64,000 nt of DNA, from assembly GCA_963675135.1 (NCBI GenBank), contig OY776119.1, forward strand, positions 74,889,727 through 74,953,726, given 5' to 3'. Both the position numbers and the translations under genes were made by a program. This document shows, in pieces, positions 12,361 through 24,137 of this stretch. The notes under the pieces are model-generated. The model was not told the DNA's origin. It ran no database searches and saw only the letters and a list, made by a program, of their open reading frames with translations. Source of the stretch: Galeopsis tetrahit. Its lineage: Eukaryota > Streptophyta > Magnoliopsida > Lamiales > Lamiaceae. Numbering within the stretch: position 1 is the stretch's first letter; each line of letters begins with the position of its first letter.

Positions 12361-13964
12361 TGTTGGGAATAAAATGATTTTGATCTAGATACCAAAACCC
12401 CTGATTGATGATGTACAGATTAGTTGAGATATGCTCAAGTTATTGTTCAGGCAAGTTGTCCCAGATCACTTTAGTTTGTAGAATGCATAAGTTATAATCT
12501 CAGAAATGTTATGAGATTTTAGTGATCAGGATAGATGTCCAAAGCTGGAATGTTAGGCAGCTTGATAGGTCTATAGGACAAAGTTGCTGATCCATTTAAG
12601 ACAAGCTGATCAACTGGACAATTGAGCTGAAGAGTTCAAGAACAATAAAGCTGTGCTCATAAATGCAAAAGATCAAGACAGTTGAAGTACAATGATCAAA
12701 AGAATTGAATGTCAAAAGCTTACAAAAGACACATTCAATGAAGCATTTATTTCCAATCATGCCTGAAACAAGCAATAAAGACTTAGAGCATTAAAGAGTG
12801 AACCATTGAATGAATGTTGGAACATTCTAAACTGCAGCAGGAATGTTCAGGGAGCTTGTCCCATCTGACCGTTGGCTGTGTGTAGAGTTTGCCACAAATC
12901 AACCTAGGACAATGTGCAAAATTGGAAACTGTCACAAGTCTTCTCAGCCGCTTTTGTCAGAAGTCAACACATTCATTCAAGCAACCATTGAAGACCTCTT
13001 TTACACAGTGGATAAAAGGATGCCAAGCTTCATAGCCGTTTCAATGGTGCTGCAAATAAACATATTTGAATTGCTAATTCCTCCAACGGTTAGTTGTTCA
13101 AAGTGCCTATAAATACAGAAGTGATCAAAGGGATTCAGCATCCAACTACATGCTATCAAACTCATATTAAGCTTTCAAAGGAAACCAAGCTATTCTCAAG
13201 AAACCCAAGTTTCCTGAATCACTTCAAGTCAGCTAAGCCAATCTTTGTAAACATCCTAGCTTAGCATTGAGATATCCTAAGCCTTTACTCCTGTTCTCAG
13301 TGTAAAGGATATCTCTACTAGTTGGAACCAAACCTCAAACCTTATCTCATTTAGTGAAGAGAGTGTTTGTTGTAGAAGTGAGGAGTTAAGGACTGTTAGT
13401 GTGAAACACAGTCTTAACTCAGAGAGATTGAGCACTAGGACTCAAGTTATCCTAGGGATCAAAACACTAAGAGAGTGTTGTTGATCAGTCCACCTTGGCA
13501 CTATAAAACAAGCTAATTCCATTGAGAAGGAATTATCCTGTTCAATCAGGGAAAGTGGATGTAGGAGCTTGAGTCTCTAAACCACTATAAACTTGTGTGC
13601 CATTTACTTACTGCATTCTCTATTGCATTCATTTTCAAACTTATTTTAAAGAGAAAACACTCAGCAAGTAAGAAAATCTGTTTTGGACAAAGTCCCTGAT
13701 AACCTGTATTTTCAGAAATTAACTTGGAGTATTTCTTTAATCAAAGGCCAACCACATTCCGCACTAAGTAACTCTTTTAGATATTTAGCCAACTGATCAC
13801 TCAATAGTAATCAGTAGGACAAGTATCTATCAAAGTTCACACTCAGGCCAGTTGTGAGACACCTTGCCTGATAAGACCAATTTGTCAAAAAGAAAAAGAA
13901 TTTGCATACACAAGTGCATTCCCCCCCCCCATACACTTGTGTTATACTCCACCAAGGACCAACA
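12361..13964 (+). repeat. Element B 5' LTR (1,604 bp)
   Basis: Begins TGTTGGGAATAAAATG and ends GGACCAACA. It matches 41372-42976. The core promoter is at 13082-13116. A 9-bp inverted repeat (13908-13916 / 13934-13942) encloses a run of 10 C near the 3' end. Confidence 0.97.
13082..13117 (+). promoter_or_regulatory. Element B LTR core promoter
   Basis: TCCAACGGTTA (13082-13092) is followed by TATAAATA (13109-13116). Transcription is expected to begin about 30 bp downstream, so U3 would be about 780 bp. Confidence 0.6.
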
Positions 13965-13966
13965 AG

Positions 13967-13978
13967 TGGTATCAGAGC
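13967..13978 (+). other. Primer binding site of element B
   Basis: TGGTATCAGAGC, two bases after the LTR; initiator-Met tRNA type. Confidence 0.92.
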
Positions 13979-14104
13979 TGGGGTTCAAAGACCACTGCTT
14001 CTGAAAATCCAACTGATTTTCAAAATCAAACTTATTGTGGTCACTGAACTGATCCAAATTTCTGAAAAACTTATCTGTGTTCATCTTATATTATTTCTGT
14101 TGAA

Positions 14105-16588
14105 ATGGCTAACAATGCAGTTCCAGGAGATGCTGTTAACACCATCAACAACATGGGTCCAAACCAAGTCAATCATATTTCTCATCACAAGTTGCCAATG
14201 TTCTCAATTGAGAACTATGATTTCTGGAAAATCAGGATGAGAGCTCATCTTGCTTGCCAACATGATGAGATGCTTAAAGTCATCACTAGAGGGCCTTTCA
14301 CATTCACTAAGGCAAATCCCAAGATCACTGATGCTCAGAAAGCAGATCCAAGGGAGTTGCTGCCAAAAGATGAAGATGGCCTTACAGCTGAGGAGAGAAA
14401 AAGGCACAACCTGAACTACATTGCCATGAACACATTGTACCAGACAATTCCAGATGCAGTGATGGGAAGAGTGTACCACTGCACATCAGCTAAAGAGATT
14501 TGGGATACCTTAGCACTTATGTGTGAAGGTACCCAAAAGATCAAGGAAAACAAGCTTCAAGTGGCTATCCAAAAATATGAACAATTCTCTATGGAAGCTA
14601 ATGAAACTATTGATCATCTTGATGGCAGATTTACTGACATCATGAATGAAATAAACTCTCTTGGCAAGTTCTATGCCAAAAGAGAGGTTGCTTTGAAGAT
14701 TCTGAGAAGTCTCACATCCAAGTGGGACATATATTCTGTCATGATGCAAAATACCAGTAATCTTGACAACATGCCAATGTAGCAAGTATTCTCTGAACTC
14801 AAAGCATATGAGTTTGATCTTAACAGAAAGAAGGTGCATGAAGAGCCATCCTCCTCAAACAAAGGTGTTGCCTTCAAAGCTGCTGAAACAGAAAAGAAGA
14901 TTACTCAAAGATCCTCTCAATCTGTTTCAAAATCTGAAATAAAGGAGGAGCTGGCACTCATGGCTAGAAGATTTGAGAAGCTCAACTCCAGATTTGGTAG
15001 ATACAAGAAGTTCTACCAAGATAACAGAACCAGAAGGAGATTCAGTTCTCCTGAACATAAATCAGAGGACAAAGTCTCTGATGAAAAGAAAGAAGACAGA
15101 TATGCTGATAGGAAGAAATTCAGCAAAGGTGAACCATCATCATCAAGGAGGAAGGAGTCCTCAAGCAGGAAGAATGATGATGAAGATATGTGTTACAACT
15201 GCCAGAAGAAGGGTCACTTTAAGTATGACTGTCCTGACCTCAGTGCAAAAGAAAGGAAGGAAAGGCAGAACAAAAGAGATAAAAGGCTGAACAACAGGAA
15301 GGCTATGGTAGCTGGAGATTCAGCAAGTGAGGAGAGTGTCTACTCTTCTGATGATGGACTATTCTCCAACAGTGACAGTGATGATGACTGTCAAATGGCA
15401 TTAGAAAATGATGAGGTATGTTCATCTTCTAGTTCTTCCAGTTCTTCAAATAACACACATGAGTCCAGTGAAATCCCCTTAAAACTCAACTTTGTAAAAT
15501 TATTTGAGGATTTCACCAGACTAAGAGAAGTATGCAATATAGCACTCAGAGAAAATGAGCTACTGAATTCGAAAGCTCAAACTCCCAACCTTCCTGAACC
15601 TGAGCTTGACATTAAATCAATTGAGTTGTATCAGCAGGTTGTGAGAGAACTTGAGGAAATGTCTCTCAAAGTCTCTGAACAACAAAAGTTGATTGATGAT
15701 CAAGAACTGGCCTTGAGGAAGAAGGATTTTGATCTTAGAATTCTTCAAGCAAAATTTGACAATCTCTCAAGTGAATTTGATACTCTAAAATTGAGTGAGG
15801 GGAGCTTAAAAATGAAAATGTCTGCCTTGAATAAATCTGCTAAGGCAATAGAAGACATTCAAGGGTTTCAAAGACCATTTGCTCAAAAGGGTGGATTAGG
15901 CTATAATCCATTTGAACCCTCACCTGGTCTTAGTATTGCTTCATCAAGCAATTCTAAGATGACTTTTGTGAGATCAGTGGCACAACAAAATGAAATTGAA
16001 GTAAATCAACCACTGATCAATAATAAGGGTAAAGGAATTTTTATACCAACTCAGGTAAACAATGTACCTAAACCCACACCTTTGGAAAAGGTTAAAGGCA
16101 TTGCTTACAGGAGGAATGAGGTTCAGAAAGGTAGAACCAATGGAAGGCCAACCTATCTGAATCATCATCAGAGGAATTGTCCAAAACCTGTTCAGAAGAG
16201 GCCAACTCAAATGAGGCAACCTCAACTGAATGGATTAAGGCCAATCCCCTCTGATAGGTATAAAACATTCAGGAAGCCTGGTCCTTACTTGCCAAATGGA
16301 AAAGGCCATCCAAAAACCTATCCTCAAAAGTCTTACCCAGCTGCACCTAAGCTTAGTAAATTCAGGAGAAATGTCCCAAAGAAATTTACCAACTCTCCTG
16401 AACCCTACAAAGCAAACACTTATACACAGAGATCACCCAAGGCATTTAAGGGTCAAACTGTGTATGTAGATGTAAATGGAAACCAAGTCAGTCACTTTGA
16501 ATCAATCAGAGTTATCAGGCAGATTTGGGTTCCAAAAGGTACAGCTAACCCTCTAGGACCCAACACTCAAAGGGTACCTAAATTTTGA
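14105..16588 (+). pseudogene. gag of element B (single nonsense codon)
   Basis: 828 codons from ATG to TGA, interrupted once by TAG at 14780-14782 where element A reads CAG. The remainder is open in the same frame. Layout: UBN2-type gag domain (about residues 1-240), lysine/arginine-rich region, zinc knuckle CYNCQKKGHFKYDC, acidic serine tract, coiled coil (about residues 450-560), then a basic tail with repeated RPTQMRQPQ-like text and the terminal IWVPKG segment. Gag forms the virus-like particle; Gag of the Sirevirus lineage is known for coiled coils and has been reported to bind dynein light chain 8. The stop is a C-to-T change, consistent with decay of methylated cytosine. Confidence 0.93.
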
Positions 16589-19500
16589 CTTTGCAGGGCT
16601 GCAAGGACCCCAAAAAGAAGAGAAGCATCAACAAGAAAACAGCATGGTACCTGGACAGTGGATGTTCAAGGCACATGACTGGAAACAAGGAACTTCTCTC
16701 AGACTTCATAGAAAAAGATGGTCCTTCAGTAACCTTTGGAGACAACTCTCAAGGCATCACAAGGGGCTATGGTACATTAAACATTGATTGGAGCAAAACC
16801 CCTGAAGCAGTTTGTCTTGTTGCCAAAAGCACAAATGAGCAAAGCTAGTTGTGGCACAAGAGACTGAATCACCTGAACTTCAAAACCATCAAAAAGATTG
16901 CAAGAAACTCTCTAGTTAAAGGGCTGCCAAATCAAGTGTTCACCAAAGAACACATATGTCAGCCATGTCAGGAAGGAAAACAGATCAAAGCTTCATTCAA
17001 AGGAAAACCTGTCATCTCAACTGAGAGAGTTCTTCAACTACTGCATATGGATTTATTTGGGCCAATAATCCCAGTAAGTATAAATGGAAGAAAGTATGCC
17101 TTAGTTGTTGTTGATGATTTTTCCAGGTACACTTGGGTAGTATTTTTGCTGAACAAAAAGGAGACCCAAGTCAAGCTACCTGAATTGATGATGAGATTAA
17201 GCAATGAAAAGGGCCTAAGCATTGTCAAGATCAGATCTGACAAAGGCACTGAATTCATAAACTCATACATCAATGAGTATTGCAGCAAGAATGGCATCAC
17301 TCATGAAACTTCAGCAGCAAGAACACCTCAACAAAATGGGGTTGCTGAAAGAAGGAACAGGACCTTGAAGGAGGCAGCAAGAACCTTGATTGCTGAATCT
17401 AAATTGCCTAAAAGGTTCTGGGCTGAAGCCATTAGCACTGCATGTCACACTCAAAACAGGTCCTTAATCACCAAAGGACAAGGTAAAACCCCATATCAAA
17501 TATGGAAAGGTAGATTGCCCACTGTTGCTTATTTTCACATATTTGGTTGTAAGTGTTTCATCCATAATAATGGGAAAGAGCAATTGAAAGCTTTTGATAG
17601 CAAAGCTGATGAAGGAATATTTGTTGGATATTCACAAATCAGCAAGGCTTACAGAGTTTACAATTGCAAAACTCTTATTGTGGAAAAAACACCTCATGTT
17701 GTGTTTGATGAATCTATTAATGAGTTCAGGGATAAAAACCTGAATATTGATGAGATAACACAAAGAACAACCAGATTAAGGCTTCAAAGCAAGGAAACAG
17801 TGTTTGTGGATGTTGCCCAGCCTGAACTTCATGAAAATCAAAAACTGGACAACCTACCTGATAGAAATCAACCAGTAGACAACCAACCTGAAGGAGAAAT
17901 TGAACTGATTGACCCCATCCCAGTTCAAAACCAGGTAACAACTACCAATGAAGAAGCAGGCAATGCTGAGGTAGTTAATGGATCCACTATTCAAGAGGGA
18001 ACCAATGAAAATGTCAACTTATCTGACAATGAGGACAATTCCCCTGAATATGATCCTGAGCTTGATCCTTCAATTAACTTTCCTGAATTTAATGAATCTA
18101 GTGATCCAACTTCAGAAGAGGACAATCCTCCTGAACGGATCAGGTCTAGAAGAACTTGGTTGCAAGACCACCCATCTAGCCTGATACTTGGTAATCCAAG
18201 TGAAGGGATCAAAACTAGAAGATTTCATGGAGAAAGTGCTCTGTTTTGTTGTTTTCTTTCAGAACAGGAACCTAAAGACATTGAGGAAGCACTACAAGAC
18301 ACCAACTGGATCATAGCCATGCAAGAAGAGCTGAATCAGTTTACCAGAAATGAAGTTTGGGAGCTGGTAGATAGGCCAACTCATCAAGATGTCATTGGAA
18401 CTAAATGGGTGTTCAAAAATAAGAAAAATGAAAATGACATCATTGTGAGAAACAAAGCAAGACTGGTGGCCAAAGGATATTGCCAATCTGAAGGAATTGA
18501 TTATGATGAGACTTTTGCTCCAGTGGCCAGACTAGAGGCAATCAGACTCTTCCTAGCATATGCAGCTCACATGAGATTCAAGGTGTATCAAATGGATGTG
18601 AAGAGTGCATTTCTCAATGGGGTGCTCAAAGAAGAAGTGTATGTTGAACAACCTCCAGGCTTTGAAGAAGGAGACAAGGTGTACAGATTGAAGAAAGCTC
18701 TCTATGGCTTAAAACAAGCTCCAAGAGCTTGGTATGACACCTTATCACAGTTTCTTCTAGATCATGGCTTTGTCAAAGGCACTGTTGACAGAACCTTGTT
18801 TAGAATCTGTGAAGGAGATGATATTTTGTTAGTCCAAATCTATGTGGATGACATTATATTTGGATCTCCAAATGAGAAGTTATGTGAGAAGTTCTCCAAA
18901 CTCATGCAAAGCAAATTTGAGATGTCCATGATGGGATTGATGAATTTCTTCTTAGGACTTCAGGTTACTCAATCAAAGAAGGGAATATTCATCAATCAAG
19001 CCAAGTATACAAGGGACATGATCAAGAAATTTGGATGTGCTACTAGCAAACCAGTCAGAATTCCTATGAATACTAACTGGAAAATGGATCCTGATGAAAG
19101 TGGAGAGTCAACCAACTCCACTAACTACAGGGGAATCATAGGATCATTGCTATATCTCACTGCAAGCAGGCCTGATATCACATTTGCAGTTGGAGTATGT
19201 GCTAGATTTCAAGCCAATCCAAAGAAGAGCCATCTTGATGCTGCCAAGAGAATTCTAAGATATCTCAAAGGATCTGAGAATCTTGGATTGTGGTATCCAG
19301 CTGATGACAACATTGAGCTCACTGGATATTCAGATGCAGACTATGGAGGATGCAGAATTGACAGAAAATCCACCTCAGGAACTTGTCAATTCTTGGGCAG
19401 TAAGCTTATCTCATGGTTCTCCAAGAAGCAAAATACAGTTGCAACTTCAACAACTGAAGCTGAGTATGTAGCAGCTGGAAGTTGCTATGCTCAGATACTT

Positions 19501-19797
19501 TGGCTCAGGCAACAATTGAGAGATTACAAAGTAATCACAAATGAAGTGCCAATATTCTGTGACAACAATAGTGCAATTGCCATCTCACAGAATCCAGTGC
19601 TCCACACCAGATGCAAGCATGTGGACATCAAGCATCATTTCATAAGGGATCATGTGGAGAAGAAAGATATCAAGCTTGTCAAAATCCACACTGATAAGCA
19701 AAAAGCTGATATTTTGACCAAGCCTCTAGCTGAAGCAAGGTTCTTGGAGTTGTCAGCTGAATTGGGGTTACTTGATCCAGGCAAGATGGAAAAATAA
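16589..19797 (+). pseudogene. pol of element B (one stop, one in-frame deletion)
   Basis: Read in the -1 frame relative to gag. Protease WYLDSGCSRHMTG is at about 16642. Compared with A, 183 bp (61 codons) after the protease is missing and GYGTLNI joins directly to DWSKTPEAV. TAG at 16846-16848 replaces a tryptophan codon just before the integrase zinc motif HKRLNH. The rest is open to 19797: integrase core (DKGTEF, TPQQNGVAERRNR), RT with YVDDIIFGS, RNase H with YSDADYGGC and DNNSAIAIS. Reverse transcription and integration would be its roles. The deletion removes the stretch between protease and integrase, so this copy is unlikely to be autonomous even without the stop. Confidence 0.95.
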
Positions 19798-20457
19798 GGA
19801 AAGAAAGCTCATATGAAGGGGGAAGTTCATCAAAGTTGAACTTCAGCAAAGTTGACCAACCTCACTTAAGCTGTCAGCCAAAGAGGGAAACTCAGCAAAG
19901 TTGTCCCTATAATGTTCAGCAATGTTGGTCAGGGGATTTGTCCAAGTGGGACCCAGTCAGCAACTTTAGGACTCACTCAGGCAAGGTAATCAGGCAGTTT
20001 GACCTTCACAGAAACCAAAGCACATCTCAGGATGTTTGTCCGAGTTAATTGGATAATCATTGCTATTTTTAGCATTGATTAGACATTTAAGAGGTTTCTT
20101 GGTCTAAGAGTAGGCCATTTTAGGATGGAATGTGCTATAAAGATTTTTACCACCAAAAAGGCAAATTAGCATTTAATGCAAAAATCTTAATTGGGATTTC
20201 ATGAATTCTTGAGCCTTCATCTAGACCATTGATTTGCATTAAACTTCCATCAAACCGCCTCAATCCCACTACCACATATTATCCAATTGGTCATACCTAT
20301 TACCCACGGTTAGTTTCTCTTAACCAACGGTTAATAAACTCCCCACATATATAAACTCCTCAATTTTCACTACCATCCTTACGCACTCAAAATTTCAAAA
20401 ACCCTTCAGTCTTTCTGCATACTCTCAAACCAAACCTACCAATCTCTCATATTATCC
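19798..20457 (+). other. Element B pol-ORF3 spacer
   Basis: A 660-bp noncoding stretch. The first 250 bp repeats short motifs of the form TCAGCAAAGTTGTCC. The last 160 bp contains the putative ORF3 promoter. No ORF of interest. Confidence 0.8.
20301..20355 (+). promoter_or_regulatory. Putative internal promoter of element B ORF3
   Basis: Shows CCAATTGG (20283-20290), then CCCACGG, AACCAACGGTT (20322-20332) and TATATAAA (20348-20355), 103 bp before the ATG. The order and sequence are shared with element A. Inference from sequence only. Confidence 0.45.
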
Positions 20458-23400
20458 ATGTCACCTAAGATTAAGAGAGAAGAGCTTGTAGACTTCAATG
20501 ATTCCTCTTTGGACATTGATTTCTCTTATCTTAGCAACCCAAATTCCCTTTGGTTTGAAAAGCTGGTAGCTTTTGATAGCCCAGATTCAAAAGTTCAACA
20601 AGTCCTCCAATGGCTGAGGGAGGCAGGGCTAGAGAAATTTCTTGGCACCAAGCCGGATTCCTGCCTGACTCCATTCATGGCAGAATTCTTTGCCCATCTC
20701 AGATGGAAATGGAAAAAGGGAGATGTGTGCACTAAGCTCACATATGCTGAGGAAGATGAAGAAGAAGAAACTCAACACACAATCATCTTCACTGCAGAGG
20801 ATTTAGAAGCTAGCTTTGGGCTACCTTCTGAAGGCATGAATCCAGAAATGTACAAGGAAGAAGATGATCAGGAGTTCTATTATTCTTGGATGATAGAACC
20901 AAAAAGGGTTGTGAGTGCTCAAAATAAAAACACTTTAAAGCCAGTGTTTAGGCATTTGTTTGATTGTGTTGTAAAGAGCCTGTTGAGCCACTCAGGGAGT
21001 GTTGAACAAATCAGTATGCCTAAATTGAGAGTGATGGCTGCTGTGATTGACTCTGCTGAGAAGAGAGTCAAGTTCAACTGGAAGAAATTCATTCTTGACA
21101 AGATGATGAATGAAAAATTTAAGTTTAAGGAAATGAAGCACCACAAGGTGGTGGTTGAAGGAAAACTCCAGTTCTGCACAAGAGCCAGCCTGCTCTTGGA
21201 AAGATTTGCTCACTACACCCACCTCCAAGCAAAGCCAAAACCTTTTCCTGCACAAAAGGTGATGTTTAGGAAGCTATCTTCTAAGACAGAGAAAAGGAAG
21301 CAGGATGCAGTTTCTAAGAAGGCTGTTGCAGTTGTTCAAGCAACCAGGGTCTCTCCTAGAAAGAGGAAAGCCCAGCCACCAAAAGCTCAACCAAAGATGA
21401 AGAAGATGAAGAAGATTTTGCATGAATCTTCACCAGAAAGTCAGTCAAGAAGTGGAGGAGCCACTTCTGAGGAAGTAGAGAAGGTTGCTGAAGAAGGAGT
21501 CAACCCTCCTGAAGAAAGTGTGGAAGTCAGAGAGGTTGTCCCACTGCAACCTGAAACAATCACAGAATTCAGAGACCTTGACCAGCTAACAAGGTATGAA
21601 AGGAAAAGAAGAATCATCAAGACTTCTGAGAAGCAGAGGTTGATGGAAGAAGAAAAGAAGAAGAAAGAATTCTTCAAGGAGATTAGACAGGCAAGCAAGT
21701 CTAACTCCAAATCCAAGTCCAAACCCAACAGCCCTGAAGCCATCTCCCCTGACATTCAATCTAGAAGAATATCTCCAAGGCAAGAAGAAGAGGAGTGCAA
21801 GACTCCTGAAGATGCACCAATCATTGCCAAAAAAGTTTATTCCCTTGAAGGTGCACCTGATAGATCAGGTATTGATGTGCTGGCAGACTTGGTCGATCTT
21901 GAAGATAGACCCTTTTCCCCACTTGATCCAAGACTTCTCTCTTTTACCAAACTTCTTGAAACTGCTCTTCAAGAAGGTGATCAAGTTGCTTTCCCACCCA
22001 TTCCAGCCATTCCAATTACCTCTTCAGGCACAATGCTCTCGAAAGCACCTGAATCCCAACTTGTTTTGACCTCTCCTGAACCCAATCCTTCTGAACCCAA
22101 CCTACCTGAATCCCAGCCAAGCCTACTTGAATCTCATTCCAACCCTCCTGAATCCCAAACCAACTCTTCTGGAGATGATAGTGGTGAAGAGTATACCTAT
22201 GAGGGGATGTTGAGGCAGATTGCAATAGCCAATGTGGATGAATTATATCCAGGATTGAAGGCTTATCCCAGGCTGCAACAACAGTTCTATGATCTCAGAG
22301 CACTTGTTGAGATCAAAGATAGAACAATTGTGGAAATAGCTCAGGCTATTCAGGATAAGGGTGCCAACTGGTGGCAAGTTGAGGAAAATAGGCTGCTACA
22401 TTTTGCAAATGTAAAGAAGACCAGTGTATTAACCACTGAGGCCCTATTTTGCACCATTGTTCATGAAAAGGTGCTTGCTGAAAGAGAGAGGATAGCACAA
22501 GGAATCAAGCATCCTGACAGCCCATCTGATGATGATGATGATGATGATCACACCAATCCCAATCCCCCTGGTATCAACTCAGCTCAGGTACATTACTTGA
22601 CTTTTCATTCTGTGAAGGACTCTGATCATTCAGAGGAGTTGACCAAAGATGGTGACTCAGTCCAAGATGCATTGGCCAAGGATGGTTCTTTTGAACCTGA
22701 GGCACAGCTTGACAATGCTGAGACTTCCATAGGAGAAGCTGGTTTGGCTAAAGCCTCATCAATGTCAGGCAAGTTGGACATTGACCAGCCTTTAGTCATT
22801 CAGGATGACTCAGTGGACTTGGGATGCCCAAGCACTGTGATCTCCCAACAACTCCCCTCTGTGGATCCTGTTGAGGATATAGAGGTGTCAGGTTTAGAAA
22901 TTGAAGGAGTTGAAAAGGCTGTGAGTGCTGAAAAATCAGAGGGAGATGAGGGTGAGGAGTGTGTAATCACTGGTTCCTTGAGTGCACCACAAATAGAGGG
23001 TGAGGAAGTAGAAATATTGGGTGCAGCCCAATATGAGAGTCAGGCTATTCTTCAAGTCAAATCTGAACTTGATGAATCCCTTGGTGAAAGGAGGCCTGAT
23101 TCTCCAGTGAATGTGAGTTTATCCCTTGAAAATGAAGAAGAAAAGAATAAAGTTGAAAATGAGAGAAAAGGTGCTGATGTATCAGACCTTATGGGAGAAA
23201 AAGAAATAGAGGGTGATGAGGGAGTTTTTACTAACACTATCAGTTTTGCAGATTCAGTTGCTGTCACTCTTGAGCAGATTTTTGCAGATGCCTCCCTGAC
23301 AGATATACCAGTTGATGCTGACACTAATCTTGAAGCAGTATCAGCAAATGTGTCCACACTTAACCAGATCTACTTAGAACAAGCCAACACCTCTGAGGCT

Positions 23401-23864
23401 CACTTACAGATTGCTACTCAGACTGCATCCATCATTGAAGAGCAGTCAGAGAAGTTGGACACACTGGTCAGGGAAGTTGAGAAGGCTCATGCAACCACTG
23501 CTGATACCTTAGATGGCCAAGGCAAGACTCTAGCCTCTGTGGAGATGAGGCTCACAGGGTCAGAAGAAGTGATCTTGCCTACTCTTGATGCAAGAATATG
23601 TGGAGTTGAAACTGGACTTCAAACAGTTTCAACTGAAGTAACAAAGGCCAAGGATGCTATGGTAAAATTCACAAGATCTGTGAAGAAAGAGCAACATGGT
23701 CTAAAAAATTTGTACAAGCATAATGTGAAAGCCTTGAGAAAGACAATCAAGGATGCCTTGAGGCAGAGGACAGCAGCACCGAGAAAGAAGGCAGAAGAAT
23801 TGAAAGCTGCCATGGTGAAGGAAGCTGCTGAAAAGTTCACTGTTGAACTCATGGCCAAAGTGTC
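20458..23864 (+). pseudogene. ORF3 of element B, 5' part (split by element C)
   Basis: The first 1,135 codons of the large third ORF. Element C sits after codon 1,135. The open frame runs on 24 codons into the C LTR and stops at 23937. The 3' part is at 39679-41056; the two parts are in phase and would total 1,594 residues. Visible in order: a conserved N-terminal domain (about residues 1-280, with LRWKWKKGD and KRVKFNWKKFILDKM), nuclear-signal-like SPRKRKAQPPK and KKMKK (about 300-325), PE-rich repeats (about 530-570), a mid-domain beginning GEEYTYEGMLRQIA (about 580-690, with DKGANWWQVEENRLLHFAN), acidic linkers, and a coiled coil from about 980. No signal peptide or hydrophobic anchor is seen. 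No function is known to me; the N-terminal domain resembles what is often labelled 'putative plant transposon protein'. Confidence 0.9.
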
Positions 23865-24137
23865 TGTTGGGAATAAAATGAGCTATGTTTTGATTGAATA
23901 CCAAAAACCCCCTGAGACATGCCTAATTTATAAATGAATATGTTCTAGAAATGTTAGAACATATAGCATAAGGCTAGATGAGAAGCTGAAATGTTAGGCA
24001 GCTCTTAGACAATTAGATGCACAATTTGAGGGGGAACCTATGCTTTGAAGATGATCAAGATCAAGTCCCCTCAAGGCTCAAATTCTGGAACAATCACTTA
24101 AAAGTAAGGACACTCTATGAAATCTAAGATGCTCTTA

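Noticed and set aside
12843..13112. An 89-codon frame in the B LTR (also at 41854-42123)
   Set aside because: It runs over the core promoter and TATA box, so it is most likely fortuitous.
23865..23937. C-terminal residues after codon 1,135 of the B ORF3 frame
   Set aside because: They are translated from the inserted LTR of C and are not part of the original protein.
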